The position numbers were made by a program, and so were the translations under genes. A stretch of 32,286 nucleotides of DNA from Prosthecobacter debontii (GTDB lineage: Bacteria; Verrucomicrobiota; Verrucomicrobiia; Verrucomicrobiales; Akkermansiaceae): the NCBI GenBank assembly GCA_945869855.1, contig CAMBQC010000012.1, positions 1 to 32,286 on the forward strand, read 5' to 3'. The notes beneath the pieces were generated by a model that was not told the DNA's origin, did not search any database, and worked only from the letters and a program-made list of their open reading frames with translations. Below are positions 7,391 to 15,418 of this stretch, one piece after another (within the stretch, counting starts at the first letter, position 1; the number at the start of each line of letters is the position of its first letter).

Positions 7391-10300
7391 ATGTCCCGTT
7401 CTCCCGCAACCTTCCGCATTTTCACCGCATTCTGCCTCGCCGTCTTCATCGGGGCACTGGTCTGGATCGGTTTTCGCGATCCTGCGCCCACTCTCACCAT
7501 CCCAAGCACTCCTGCGCCGACCGCCGTAAAGCTGACCGTCGAGACTCCGGAAACCGTCAGCTTCAACGCCCACATCCGCCCCATCCTCTCGGACAAGTGC
7601 TTTGCCTGCCATGGCTTCGACTCCACTACCCGCGAGGAAAACCTCCGACTCGACACCGCCGAGGGTGCTTACGCCGCGCTCGAGAGTGATGCCAAGAAAC
7701 ACGCCATTGTTCCCGGAAAAACGGCGGAGAGCATCGCTTGGCAGCGCATCCACGACATAGAGGATCCCATGCCACCGGAGGATTTCCACAAACCCCTTTC
7801 CAAAGAGGAAAAAAACCTCATCACCCGCTGGATCGAGCAGGGCGCTGAATACCAAGAGCACTGGGCCTTCGCCGCTATCGCAAAACCCGCCATACCCGAA
7901 TCGGACACGAAAAACCCCATCGACGCTTTCGTCCGTGCGAACCTCGTCAAGCACGGCCTGAAACCCTCCCCGCCTGCCGATAAGGCCACTTTACTTCGCC
8001 GTCTTTCACTCGACCTCACTGGCCTCCCGCCGACGCCGGTGGAACTCCAAGCTTACCTATCCGACGAATCCACCGACGCCTACGTAAAACAGGTGGATCG
8101 CCTGCTCGCCTCCCCTCGCTACGGCGAGCGCATGGCTGTCACTTGGCTCGACGCCGTCCGTTACGCCGATTCCGTCGGCTATCACGGCGACCAGAACGCC
8201 CGCATCTTCCCGTTCCGCGACTACGTGATCGACTCCTTCAACGCGAACAAGCCCTTCGACCAGTTCACCCGCGAACAGCTCGCCGGCGACCTCATGCCGG
8301 ACGCGACCGAGGAACAGAAAATCGCCACCGGTTTCCTGCGCCTGAACCTGATGACCCGCGAGGGCGGCGCGCAGGACAAGGAATACCTCGCCAAATATGC
8401 CGGCGACCGAGTCCGTGCCATCGGCGGCGCATGGCTCGGCCTCACCACCGGCTGCGCCGAGTGCCACGACCACAAGTTCGACCCCTTCACCGCCAAGGAT
8501 TTCTATTCGCTGGCCGCCTTCTTCAACGACGTCCGCCAGTGGGGCATCTACACGACCTACGGCAACACCCCGAACAAGGATCTGCCCGGCTTCAACAACG
8601 AATCGCCTTTCCCGCCCGAAATCTTCGCAAAAAACCGCGCCGTCCAGCAAAGCCTGGAAACCGCGCGCGAAGCCACCCTCGCCGCCGTGAAAGGCATGCC
8701 CTACGATGCCGCCGCGCTGGAGGCATGGCGCAAATCCGCAGCCGCGTTCCTCACCGCGAACCGCGACGGCTGGCTCCCGCTCAAAGCCACCGCCATCACC
8801 CGTGGCGGTGCGAACCAACCCTCGCAGGCGGCCGACGGTTCCATCCTCATCACCGGCGCGCCGGAAAAGGAAACCATCACCGTCACCTACGCGCTGCCCC
8901 CCGGGATTCCCCTTAAAACCCTCCGCCTGGAGGTTCTTCCGGACGCCGCTAACAGGAACAGCGTCGGCCGCCAGCCGAACGGCAAGTTCACCGCGATCCC
9001 GACATTCGCGATCAACGCCGAAAAACTAGGTTTCTCGTACCAACAAGCCGACCGCCGCACGCCCGCGAGGTATAGCAACGGCTACCAAGCCCCGACACTG
9101 GAGGAAACCTGGCAATCCGCCCCGGCGATTTTCGAGGAACCGTCCAACGCCGCGAGCCTGCCCCACCACGCCCATTACCACCTCAAGCAATCCGTTTCCC
9201 CCGCGGAGAACGCCACGCTCACCCTAACCCTCGCGTCCGCCGACATCGGGAAATTCCGCCTCAGCATCAGCCCCTTCGCCGATCCCATACCCGGCGAGCA
9301 AACCGCCCTGCGTTCCGCGCTCGCCTCCGCTTTCAACACGGACAACACTTTCCATCCCGAGATCGAGGCCGCTTTCCTCCTCGCCAACACGGCGGATGAC
9401 AAGCTCCCCGCCGCCTACAAGGAAGCCCGCGCCGACATGCTCGCCGCCCACGCCGGTTACGCCCACTCGATGATCGCGCAAACCCTGCCGCCCGATCAAA
9501 TCCCGCAGGCGCACATACTGCCTCGCGGCGATTGGATGAATCCCGCCGAGAAAGTGGAGCCCGCTTTCCCCGCCTTCCTCGCGAAGGACGGCGCGCCCGC
9601 CGGGAAGCGTCTCAACCGCATGGATCTCGCCGAGTGGCTACTCGCACCGAAGAACCCGCTCACCTCCCGCCATTTCTCCAACCGCCTGTGGAAGCAGTTC
9701 TTCGGCAAAGGGTTATCCAACATCCTCGACGACCTCGGCAACCAGGGCGAGTGGCCTTCTCACCCGGAGCTCATCGACTGGCTCGCTTCCGAGTTCCAAT
9801 CCTCCGACTGGGACGTGAAACACATGGTGCGCCTCCTCGTCACCTCGGAAACCTACCGCCAGGTCTCCGCCGCGAACCCCGATCTCGCTGAGATCGACCC
9901 TGACAACCGCCTGCTTTCCGAGCAATCGGCGCGCCGCCTCGAGGCCGAGTTCGTCCGCGACAACGCCCTCGCCATCGCCGGCCTCCTCCGCGCTGACGAG
10001 GTCGGCGGCCCGTCCATCCGCCCCTACCAAGCCGAGGATTTCTGGGCGAACCTCAATTTCCCTGAGCGGAAATACCTCTCCTCGAAAGGCTCCGACCAAT
10101 ACCGCCGCGGCCTCTACGTTCACTGGCAGCGCACCTTCATCCATCCGATGATGGCCGCCTTCGACGCACCCTCCCGCGAAGAGTGTGCCGTGGACCGTTT
10201 CCCATCGAACTCGCCGCAGCAGGCGCTCGCCCTCCTCAATGACCCCACCTTCGTCGAAGCCGCAAAAGCCCTCGCCGCCCGCCTCGAATCCGAGCCGACC

Positions 10301-10480
10301 GATGCCGACAAGATCAACCGAGCCTACCTCCTCGCCCTTTCCCGCGATCCGAGCGCCGGTGAAAGGAAAAACCTAATCGCCTTCCTCGAAAAGCTCCGCA
10401 AGGAACTTCCTGATGCCAACCCCACGGAGCAGCTCTGCCGCGTCATCCTCAACCTCCACGAAACGATCACGAGGTTTTGA
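7391..10480 (+). CDS. PSCyt1-DUF1549-DUF1553 cytochrome protein
   Basis: This 1029-residue protein is typical of Planctomycetes/Verrucomicrobia. An N-terminal hydrophobic segment (about 9-27) should export or anchor it. A planctomycete-type cytochrome c domain follows, with heme motif CFACH (70-74), then DUF1549 with PIDAFVRANL, LRRLSLDLTGLPPTP, YGERMAVTWLDAVRYADS and a second heme-type CAECH (355-359). A less conserved middle region of about 250 residues precedes DUF1553 (RLNRMDLAEWLL, NRLWKQFFGKGL, HPELIDWLASEF, PQQALALLND). Such genes almost always sit next to a DUF1501 gene, as here, and are thought to act in periplasmic polysaccharide or sulfated-glycan breakdown, though the reaction is unproven. 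Its TGA lies within the left arm of a 19-bp inverted repeat. Confidence 0.93.
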   Translation: MSRSPATFRIFTAFCLAVFIGALVWIGFRDPAPTLTIPSTPAPTAVKLTVETPETVSFNAHIRPILSDKCFACHGFDSTTREENLRLDTAEGAYAALESDAKKHAIVPGKTAESIAWQRIHDIEDPMPPEDFHKPLSKEEKNLITRWIEQGAEYQEHWAFAAIAKPAIPESDTKNPIDAFVRANLVKHGLKPSPPADKATLLRRLSLDLTGLPPTPVELQAYLSDESTDAYVKQVDRLLASPRYGERMAVTWLDAVRYADSVGYHGDQNARIFPFRDYVIDSFNANKPFDQFTREQLAGDLMPDATEEQKIATGFLRLNLMTREGGAQDKEYLAKYAGDRVRAIGGAWLGLTTGCAECHDHKFDPFTAKDFYSLAAFFNDVRQWGIYTTYGNTPNKDLPGFNNESPFPPEIFAKNRAVQQSLETAREATLAAVKGMPYDAAALEAWRKSAAAFLTANRDGWLPLKATAITRGGANQPSQAADGSILITGAPEKETITVTYALPPGIPLKTLRLEVLPDAANRNSVGRQPNGKFTAIPTFAINAEKLGFSYQQADRRTPARYSNGYQAPTLEETWQSAPAIFEEPSNAASLPHHAHYHLKQSVSPAENATLTLTLASADIGKFRLSISPFADPIPGEQTALRSALASAFNTDNTFHPEIEAAFLLANTADDKLPAAYKEARADMLAAHAGYAHSMIAQTLPPDQIPQAHILPRGDWMNPAEKVEPAFPAFLAKDGAPAGKRLNRMDLAEWLLAPKNPLTSRHFSNRLWKQFFGKGLSNILDDLGNQGEWPSHPELIDWLASEFQSSDWDVKHMVRLLVTSETYRQVSAANPDLAEIDPDNRLLSEQSARRLEAEFVRDNALAIAGLLRADEVGGPSIRPYQAEDFWANLNFPERKYLSSKGSDQYRRGLYVHWQRTFIHPMMAAFDAPSREECAVDRFPSNSPQQALALLNDPTFVEAAKALAARLESEPTDADKINRAYLLALSRDPSAGERKNLIAFLEKLRKELPDANPTEQLCRVILNLHETITRF

Positions 10481-10497
10481 AGAGGAGGGGGTGAGGG
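10479..10497. repeat. Left arm of perfect 19-bp inverted repeat flanking the four-helix-bundle gene
   Basis: GAAGAGGAGGGGGTGAGGG is the exact reverse complement of 10927-10945. It overlaps the last two bases of the PSCyt1/DUF1549 gene's TGA stop. A purine-rich tract continues to about 10520. Confidence 0.9.
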
Positions 10498-10537
10498 AGA
10501 GAGTGGGGGAGGGGGAGATGGAAAATGAGCAACCAAG

Positions 10538-10921
10538 ATGAGAATCAGCCGACATACTGAACTGGAAGTCTTTAAGAAGGGCTTCTCTGCCGCCATGGAG
10601 ATCTTCCGGATCAGCTCGGCCTTCCCCAAGGAAGAGCGCTATTCGCTCACCGATCAGGTGCGGCGCTCCTCGAGATCGGTTTGCGCGAACCTCACGGAAG
10701 CATGGAGAAAGCGCCGCTACCCCGCCGCCTTCGTGGCCAAGCTCTCCGATGCCGAAGCCGAAGCCGCAGAGACGCAGACATGGATCCAATTCGCGGTGGA
10801 ATGCGGCTACATCGAACGTGAGTCCGCCAAGGTTCTCTACGCCGAATATGATGCCATCCTAGGCATGCTCGTCCGCATGATCTCCGATCCCAACTCCTGG
10901 ATCATTACGCCGCAAAAGTAA
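10538..10921 (+). CDS. Four-helix-bundle protein (S23/23S rRNA intervening-sequence family)
   Basis: This 127-residue, all-helical protein follows the TIGR02436-type pattern: LEVFKKGFSAAMEIFRI, then FPKEERYSLTDQVRRSSRSVCANLTEAW, a central RKRRYPAAFVAKLSDAEAEAAETQTW, and a C-terminal helix with LVRMI. Relatives are encoded inside intervening sequences of 23S rRNA in several bacteria, and the accessory protein Avd of diversity-generating retroelements shares the fold. Their function is unclear, with nucleic-acid binding suggested. Two earlier ATGs (near 10518 and 10525) run quickly into stops, fixing the start at 10538. It is wedged between two genes that normally adjoin, and it is bracketed by a perfect 19-bp inverted repeat, so the unit resembles an inserted cassette. 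Confidence 0.9.
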   Translation: MRISRHTELEVFKKGFSAAMEIFRISSAFPKEERYSLTDQVRRSSRSVCANLTEAWRKRRYPAAFVAKLSDAEAEAAETQTWIQFAVECGYIERESAKVLYAEYDAILGMLVRMISDPNSWIITPQK

Positions 10922-10926
10922 TATCC

Positions 10927-10945
10927 CCCTCACCCCCTCCTCTTC
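10927..10945. repeat. Right arm of perfect 19-bp inverted repeat flanking the four-helix-bundle gene
   Basis: CCCTCACCCCCTCCTCTTC is the exact reverse complement of 10479-10497. It begins 5 bp after the four-helix-bundle stop and ends 3 bp before the DUF1501 ATG, so it occupies that gene's translation-initiation region. Confidence 0.9.
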
Positions 10946-10948
10946 CCC

Positions 10949-12367
10949 ATGAACCACCATCACCTCCACAACGTCCTCCAGAACGACTGGTCGCGCCGGA
11001 CGTTCCTGAAAAAATCCTTCGCCGGTCTCGGCGGGATCGCGCTCTCGCAGTTCGCGGGTGCATCCCTGCCACGCCTCCACGAGCAGGGCGGACTCCACTT
11101 TCCCGCGAAGGCGAAACGCGTGATCCACCTCTGCATGGCCGGCGGTCCCTCGCATTTGGAATCGTTCGATCCGAAGGCGGAGCTGAACAAGCTCAACGGC
11201 CAGCCTTTCCCGGAATCGTTTACCAAAGGCCAGCAGCTCGCCCAGCTCCAGGGTGCTAAGCTTGTCGCCCGCGGCTCCTTCACAGGCTTCAAGAAATACG
11301 GCCAAGCGGGCATCGAGATTTCCGACCTTTTCCCCTACACTGGTGCGATCGCGGACGAGATCTGCGTCGTCCGCTCCATGGTTACCGAGCAGATCAACCA
11401 CGACCCCGCCCACGCCTTCATGAACTCTGGCTCCATCCTCAAGGGTCGCCCCAGCATGGGTTCGTGGCTGCTCTACGGCCTCGGCGCGGATTCGCAGAAC
11501 CTGCCCGGATACGTAGTCATGGTGTCGAGGGGTGATTTCCCGGATCAGCCGATCTCCTCCCGGCAATGGTCGGCGGGCTTCCTGCCATCTCGTTTCCAAG
11601 GCGTTCAGTTCCAGTCAAAAGGCGATGCCGTCCACTACGTCGGCAGCCCGGAGGGTGTCTGCCAATCCGCGCAGCGGCAGGTCATCGAGGAAGTCCAGCG
11701 CCTCAATGGTATGCTTCGCGAGCACCACTACGATCCTGAAATCGAGACCCGCATCGCGCAGTATGAAATGGCCTTCCGCATGCAATCCTCTGTGCCGGAA
11801 CTCACCGACATGAAAGGCGAGCCGCAGCACATCCTCGACATGTACGGCGTGAAAGAAGCCGGCGACGGCTCCTTCGCCTCGAACTGCCTGCTCGCCCGCC
11901 GCATGCTGGAGCGCGGCGTCCGTTTCGTGCAGCTCTACCACCGCGGCTGGGATCACCACGGCAACATCGACAAACAAATGCCCTACACCGCGAAGCTCAC
12001 CGATCAAGCCTCCGCCGCCCTCGTGAAAGACCTGAAACAACGCGGGATGCTCGAGGACACGCTCGTGATCTGGGGCGGCGAGTTCGGCCGCACGCCCATG
12101 GGCCAGGGCACCGGCCGCGACCACCACATCAAGGCCTTTTCCATCTGGATGGCCGGCGCGGGCATCAAGCCAGGTCACGTCCACGGCGCCACCGACGAGC
12201 TGGGCTACGCTGCTGTTGAAGACGTCGTCCATGTCCGCGACCTTCACGCTACTCTGTTGGAACGGTTCGGCATCGACCATGCCCGTTTCACCAAGAAATT
12301 CCAGGGCCTCGACTACAAGCTCACCGGCGTCGAACCCGCGAAACCCATCAAGGCCATCCTCGCATGA
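10949..12367 (+). CDS. DUF1501 protein, Tat-exported
   Basis: DUF1501 proteins are distant members of the alkaline phosphatase/sulfatase fold, abundant in Planctomycetes and Verrucomicrobia and usually paired with PSCyt/DUF1549/DUF1553 proteins. This 472-residue copy has a twin-arginine signal, SRRTFLKKSF (15-24), followed by a hydrophobic stretch. It then shows HLCMAGGPSHLESFDPK, a conserved NHDPAHAFMNSGS, RGVRFVQLYHRGWDHHGN, and VIWGGEFGRTPMGQ followed by GRDHHI, all hallmark segments with metal-type Asp/His clusters. It should act folded in the periplasm, exported by a TatC such as the one at 28303. The upstream pyrimidine-rich repeat arm gives it no Shine-Dalgarno, so its expression may depend on the cassette structure. 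Confidence 0.93.
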   Translation: MNHHHLHNVLQNDWSRRTFLKKSFAGLGGIALSQFAGASLPRLHEQGGLHFPAKAKRVIHLCMAGGPSHLESFDPKAELNKLNGQPFPESFTKGQQLAQLQGAKLVARGSFTGFKKYGQAGIEISDLFPYTGAIADEICVVRSMVTEQINHDPAHAFMNSGSILKGRPSMGSWLLYGLGADSQNLPGYVVMVSRGDFPDQPISSRQWSAGFLPSRFQGVQFQSKGDAVHYVGSPEGVCQSAQRQVIEEVQRLNGMLREHHYDPEIETRIAQYEMAFRMQSSVPELTDMKGEPQHILDMYGVKEAGDGSFASNCLLARRMLERGVRFVQLYHRGWDHHGNIDKQMPYTAKLTDQASAALVKDLKQRGMLEDTLVIWGGEFGRTPMGQGTGRDHHIKAFSIWMAGAGIKPGHVHGATDELGYAAVEDVVHVRDLHATLLERFGIDHARFTKKFQGLDYKLTGVEPAKPIKAILA

Positions 12368-12421
12368 GATCGTAGGTGGTCTTCGCCGAGCAGGTTCACA
12401 CGCCACTCAGTTAGGCTGGTC

Positions 12422-12645
12422 GCCAAAAGTCCGTGGGCGAAAAGGTGACAACAAAGTAAAGTGCGCCGCAGGCTCTGGACTGCTGTGATTTTTCATTCAC
12501 AGCTCTCAAGGGCGGCTTTGTTTTGCGGGACAACGGGTTGCTACCGAGTTACTTCGTTTTTCCATCTCGAATCCAAAAAACGGCGGATGAGAACCGCCGC
12601 AGTCAAAAGCCTCCGGCGGCATGGATCTGCGCACGGACTTTTGGC
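12422..12645. mobile_element. MITE-like element with 14-bp terminal inverted repeats
   Basis: The 304-bp stretch 12368-12671 has no convincing gene. Within it, GCCAAAAGTCCGTG (12422-12435) is perfectly inverted as CACGGACTTTTGGC (12632-12645), bounding 224 bp. TGGTC immediately precedes the left repeat and recurs three bases beyond the right one, a possible imperfect target duplication. Inside is a hairpin, CTGTGA with an 8-base loop and TCACAG (12483-12502), enclosed by GCCGC/GCGGC, plus an intrinsic terminator for the minus strand. The track's 68- and 90-aa ORFs here are translations of the repeat and are not accepted as genes. No transposase is present, so any mobility would depend on one elsewhere. 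Confidence 0.5.
12575..12599 (-). terminator. Rho-independent terminator of recG
   Basis: On the minus strand CGGCGG, a 7-base loop and CCGCCG are followed at once by six T's. This is the clearest intrinsic terminator in the window. It lies 72 bp after the recG stop, inside the MITE-like element, so the element seems to supply recG's transcription end. Confidence 0.75.
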
Positions 12646-12671
12646 AAATGGTCTAATTGAGAGGTGAGTGC

Positions 12672-14714
12672 TCAATGCGCTCCCTGCGTTGCGGCGTTTT
12701 CACTGATAAACGGGCGGAGGTTCGCGTAAGCTTTTGTTAGGTGGGGGTCTTCTAGGAATACCTTGTCAGCCAGAGCGCGCGCTTGGCGGATAAGTTCGAT
12801 GTCGGTGATGAAATCGGCGAAGCGTAGATCGGTGAGGCCGGATTGGGCTGTGCCGAGGATATCGCCTTGGCCGCGGAGGCGTAGATCGGCCTCGGCGATC
12901 TCGAAGCCGTCGGATGTCTTTTCGAGGACGCTGAGTTTCTCGATGGCTTCGGGGAGTTTCGAATCGGTGAGGAGGATGCAGTAGGATTTGTGCTCGCCGC
13001 GCCCGATGCGCCCACGGAGCTGATGGATCTGGGCGAGGCCGAAGCGCTCGGCGTGGTGCAGGATCATTAGGTTTGCGTTGGGGACATCGACACCGACCTC
13101 GATCACCGTGGTGGCGACGAGGGCTTTCGTTTTCCCGTTGCGGAAATCCTCCATGACCGTGTCCTTTGCCTCGGGGCGCAGTTTGCCGTGGATCAGGCCG
13201 ACGTTTTCCGCACCGAGGCGTTTTTGCCATTTCGGAAACGCCTCGGTGGCGGATTCGGCTTTCACGGCATCGCTTTCCTCGACGAGCGGATAGACGAGGT
13301 AGGCCTGGCGGCCTTCGGCGAGCTGGGCTTTCACGAAATCGGTAATGTCCTGCTGCTTCGGCTTGGTGCGGAGGGCGGTGATGATCTTGCCGCGGCCCGC
13401 CGGTTTTTCATCTAACAGCGAGACATCGAGGTCGCCGTAGATCGTCATGGTCAGCGAGCGCGGGATGGGCGTGGCAGTCATCACGAGTACATCGGGAAGC
13501 GTGCCCTGGCGGATCAGCGCGGCGCGCTGGACGACGCCGAACTTGTGCTGCTCGTCGATCACCACGAGGCCAAGGTCGGTGAACAGCGTTTCATCGTAGA
13601 GCAGGGCGTGGGTGCCGATGAAAATCGTCGACCCGTGGGATTCCATGATTTCCTCGCGGCGGTTCGCGGTGCGTAGGACGATGTTCACTCCGAGCGGCTC
13701 CAGCCATTTCCGGAAGGTGAGGAAATGCTGCTCGGCGAGGATCTGGGTGGGTGCCATCAGCGCGGCGTCGGCTCCGGAGTCGATGGCCAGTAGCATGGAG
13801 GCGAGGGCGACGAAGGTTTTTCCCGATCCGACATCGCCTTGCAGCAGGCGGTTCATGGGGCGCGGTTGGCGCATGTCGTTGATGATTTCTTTGATGGAGC
13901 GTTTCTGTGCGCCGGTGAGGTCGAAGGGGAGGCTTTCGTAAAAGGCTTTCAGCAGGGTGGTTTTTTTACCAAGCACACGGCCTAGGTGGGAGAGGTGGCG
14001 GGTGCGCTGCCAGACGACGTTGAGCTGTAGGGTGAAGAAGGATTCGAGCGCGAAGCGGCGGCGGGCGGCCTTGCCCGTCTCGGCGGAGGTGGGGAAATGG
14101 GTTTCGAAAAGGTCGGCGGTGCGGGTGGTTTCGGAGACGGGAAATGGAAAGGGGAGAGGGTTGTGTTCGGCATGGCGGATGCAATCCGCCGCCGCGTTGT
14201 GGATGATCTCGCGCAGGCGGCGCTGGTTGAGGCCGGAGATGTTTTTGTAGATGGGGACGATGCGGTTGAGGTGGATCGTTTTCTCACCGTCGTCGGAAAC
14301 GACCTCGATCTCCGGGTGGTCGATGATGAGGCGTCCGCCCTGCTCTTTCACTTTTCCGTAGGCGATGACTTCCTGCCCGGCGGCGATGACCTTGGACATG
14401 AAGGGCATGTTGAACCAGCGGCAGGTGATTTTCCCGGAGCCGAAGACCCCGCCGGAGCCATCCATGATCACGGCCTCGTAGAAACGCGTTTTCCCGAAGC
14501 CCTTGGTGCCCGCGTCGATCACGCCGCCGTGCAAGCAGACGGGTTTGCCGGTCGGCAGGGTGGGGAAGGCATCGAACTGGCGTCTGTCCTCGTAGCGTTT
14601 TGGGAAATGGGCGAGAAGGTCGGCGATTGTGGTGAACCCTACGGACTCCAACGCCTGTGATTCCTTGGTGGAAAGGGTCGCGAGCGAGGCGAGTAGGGTT
14701 TGGCCGGAAGTCAC
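12672..14714 (-). CDS. recG: ATP-dependent DNA helicase RecG
   Basis: RecG remodels stalled replication forks and branch-migrates Holliday junctions. The 680-residue protein has the wedge/OB region first (FPKRYEDRR near 37-45, then a YGKVKEQGGRLIIDHPEIE segment). The SF2 helicase core follows, with Walker A GDVGSGKT (293-300), DEQH (387-390) followed by KFGVVQR, TATPIPRSL, and the motif VI segment QIHQLRGRIGRGEHKSYC. The start is GTG at 14714, with no obvious Shine-Dalgarno. Residues about 174-183 (AAADCIRHAE) are encoded by a REP-like sequence also found at 16839-16866. A MazF-like toxin-antitoxin pair lies 53 bp upstream on the same strand, possibly co-transcribed. Confidence 0.96.
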   Translation of the reverse strand: MTSGQTLLASLATLSTKESQALESVGFTTIADLLAHFPKRYEDRRQFDAFPTLPTGKPVCLHGGVIDAGTKGFGKTRFYEAVIMDGSGGVFGSGKITCRWFNMPFMSKVIAAGQEVIAYGKVKEQGGRLIIDHPEIEVVSDDGEKTIHLNRIVPIYKNISGLNQRRLREIIHNAAADCIRHAEHNPLPFPFPVSETTRTADLFETHFPTSAETGKAARRRFALESFFTLQLNVVWQRTRHLSHLGRVLGKKTTLLKAFYESLPFDLTGAQKRSIKEIINDMRQPRPMNRLLQGDVGSGKTFVALASMLLAIDSGADAALMAPTQILAEQHFLTFRKWLEPLGVNIVLRTANRREEIMESHGSTIFIGTHALLYDETLFTDLGLVVIDEQHKFGVVQRAALIRQGTLPDVLVMTATPIPRSLTMTIYGDLDVSLLDEKPAGRGKIITALRTKPKQQDITDFVKAQLAEGRQAYLVYPLVEESDAVKAESATEAFPKWQKRLGAENVGLIHGKLRPEAKDTVMEDFRNGKTKALVATTVIEVGVDVPNANLMILHHAERFGLAQIHQLRGRIGRGEHKSYCILLTDSKLPEAIEKLSVLEKTSDGFEIAEADLRLRGQGDILGTAQSGLTDLRFADFITDIELIRQARALADKVFLEDPHLTKAYANLRPFISENAATQGAH
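14169..14196. repeat. REP-like unit inside the recG coding sequence
   Basis: GGCATGGCGGATGCAATCCG begins a 28-bp segment that matches the reverse complement of 16839-16866 at 26 of 28 positions. The core GGCGGAT-GCA-ATCCGCC is self-complementary. It is read in frame by recG as AADCIRHA on the other strand. Confidence 0.65.
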
Positions 14715-14767
14715 GCAGGGAGCATGGCGGGAAAAGCGGGGTTTTCAACGCAAAGCCGCAACAGGCG

Positions 14768-15085
14768 TCACAGTTTGAGCCATACGCGAAGCCGATCATC
14801 CAGTGCATCACGGTCGCGGGTGGAAAGGCGACCTACTACCTTGCGCACCAGGCTGTCTTCCACCGTGCAGATCTGGCCTTTGATACCGCTTGCCACGTTT
14901 AACCCCGCAGCATTCCAATCAACAAGGGTTAGGTCGGCGCTGGAGAGCTGGGATGTCACGGGCACCACGAACAGATCACCAAGCCACGCACCATGTCCAA
15001 CCACGATGGCGGGGCGCACTTTAGAGCTGCGCAGATCCGTGAACGGGATCGGGAGCAGCACGATGTCATTTCGTGAGCAGGGCAT
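14768..15085 (-). CDS. MazF/PemK-family toxin
   Basis: This 105-residue protein shows the PemK/MazF beta-barrel pattern: RNDIVLLPIPFTDLRSSKVRPAIVV (about 5-29), DLFVVPVTSQ (37-46), and a C-terminal VRKVVGRLSTRDRDAL helix. Family members are sequence-specific endoribonucleases that cut mRNA. Its ATG lies inside the 3' end of the upstream antitoxin gene, overlapping by 20 bp in another frame, typical of coupled toxin-antitoxin expression. The recG start follows 53 bp after its stop on the same strand, with no terminator seen between, so the pair may drive or modulate recG transcription. Confidence 0.88.
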   Translation of the reverse strand: MPCSRNDIVLLPIPFTDLRSSKVRPAIVVGHGAWLGDLFVVPVTSQLSSADLTLVDWNAAGLNVASGIKGQICTVEDSLVRKVVGRLSTRDRDALDDRLRVWLKL

Positions 15086-15278
15086 TGTAAACTTCGTCGG
15101 CTTCGTTGTCCCACGTCTCCATCAACTTATGCTTACCCTGCGCGAGCCACTCGCGCCGCCCCGCGTCATTGTCGGCTGTCTCCACCGAAATCCTGACCAA
15201 GGTGTTTTCGGGCAGTATCAACGGTGCGAGCGGCCGGAGTTTGCCGCCTTCGTAAATGGCATCGATGGCGAGATTCAT
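15066..15278 (-). CDS. DUF104/AF2212-like antitoxin
   Basis: This 70-residue protein begins MNLAIDAIYEGGKLRPLAPL and continues with a LPENTLVRISVE strand, the recognisable N-terminal pattern of the DUF104 (AF2212-like) antitoxin family. The acidic C-terminal half would wrap the toxin. It precedes and overlaps the MazF/PemK-like toxin gene. DUF104 antitoxins are more often seen with PIN (VapC) toxins, and pairing with a PemK-type protein is also known, so partnership is inferred from overlap. It is divergent from rseP across a 140-bp gap (15279-15418) in which I see no clear promoter. Confidence 0.85.
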   Translation of the reverse strand: MNLAIDAIYEGGKLRPLAPLILPENTLVRISVETADNDAGRREWLAQGKHKLMETWDNEADEVYNALLTK

Positions 15279-15418
15279 GCTGAAAGGCTACCCTATTCGC
15301 CGGGCATATCAATCCGTTTCGCGGGATGCCAGTGACCGATCGAGATATTGCGCGGAGGTGGAAAGGCTTGCGGGATTTCACTTGGCGGCTAGCTTTCCGG
15401 GCATTCATCGCGATACCC

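Noticed and set aside
6914-7954. 346-aa full-length version of the minus-strand ORF
   Set aside because: The first ~210 residues are antisense to the cytochrome gene and lack domain features. A good membrane-anchor start exists at 7321.
8057-8916. Long shadow ORFs on both strands (8057-8818 minus, 8143-8916 plus)
   Set aside because: Both lie within the DUF1549 domain coding region in other frames, with low-complexity Arg/Pro or Gly/Val composition.
10373-10789. 138-aa minus-strand ORF spanning the inverted-repeat arm and the four-helix-bundle gene
   Set aside because: It is antisense to two better-supported genes and its low-complexity Ser/Pro segment comes from the purine-rich repeat arm.
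11615-12406. 263-aa minus-strand ORF opposite the DUF1501 gene
   Set aside because: It is an antisense shadow. The plus-strand frame has clear DUF1501 motifs and a Tat signal.
12216-12667. ORFs of 90 and 68 aa across and beyond the DUF1501 3' end
   Set aside because: The first is mostly a frame shadow of the DUF1501 gene. The second is a translation of the MITE-like element with no protein-like features.
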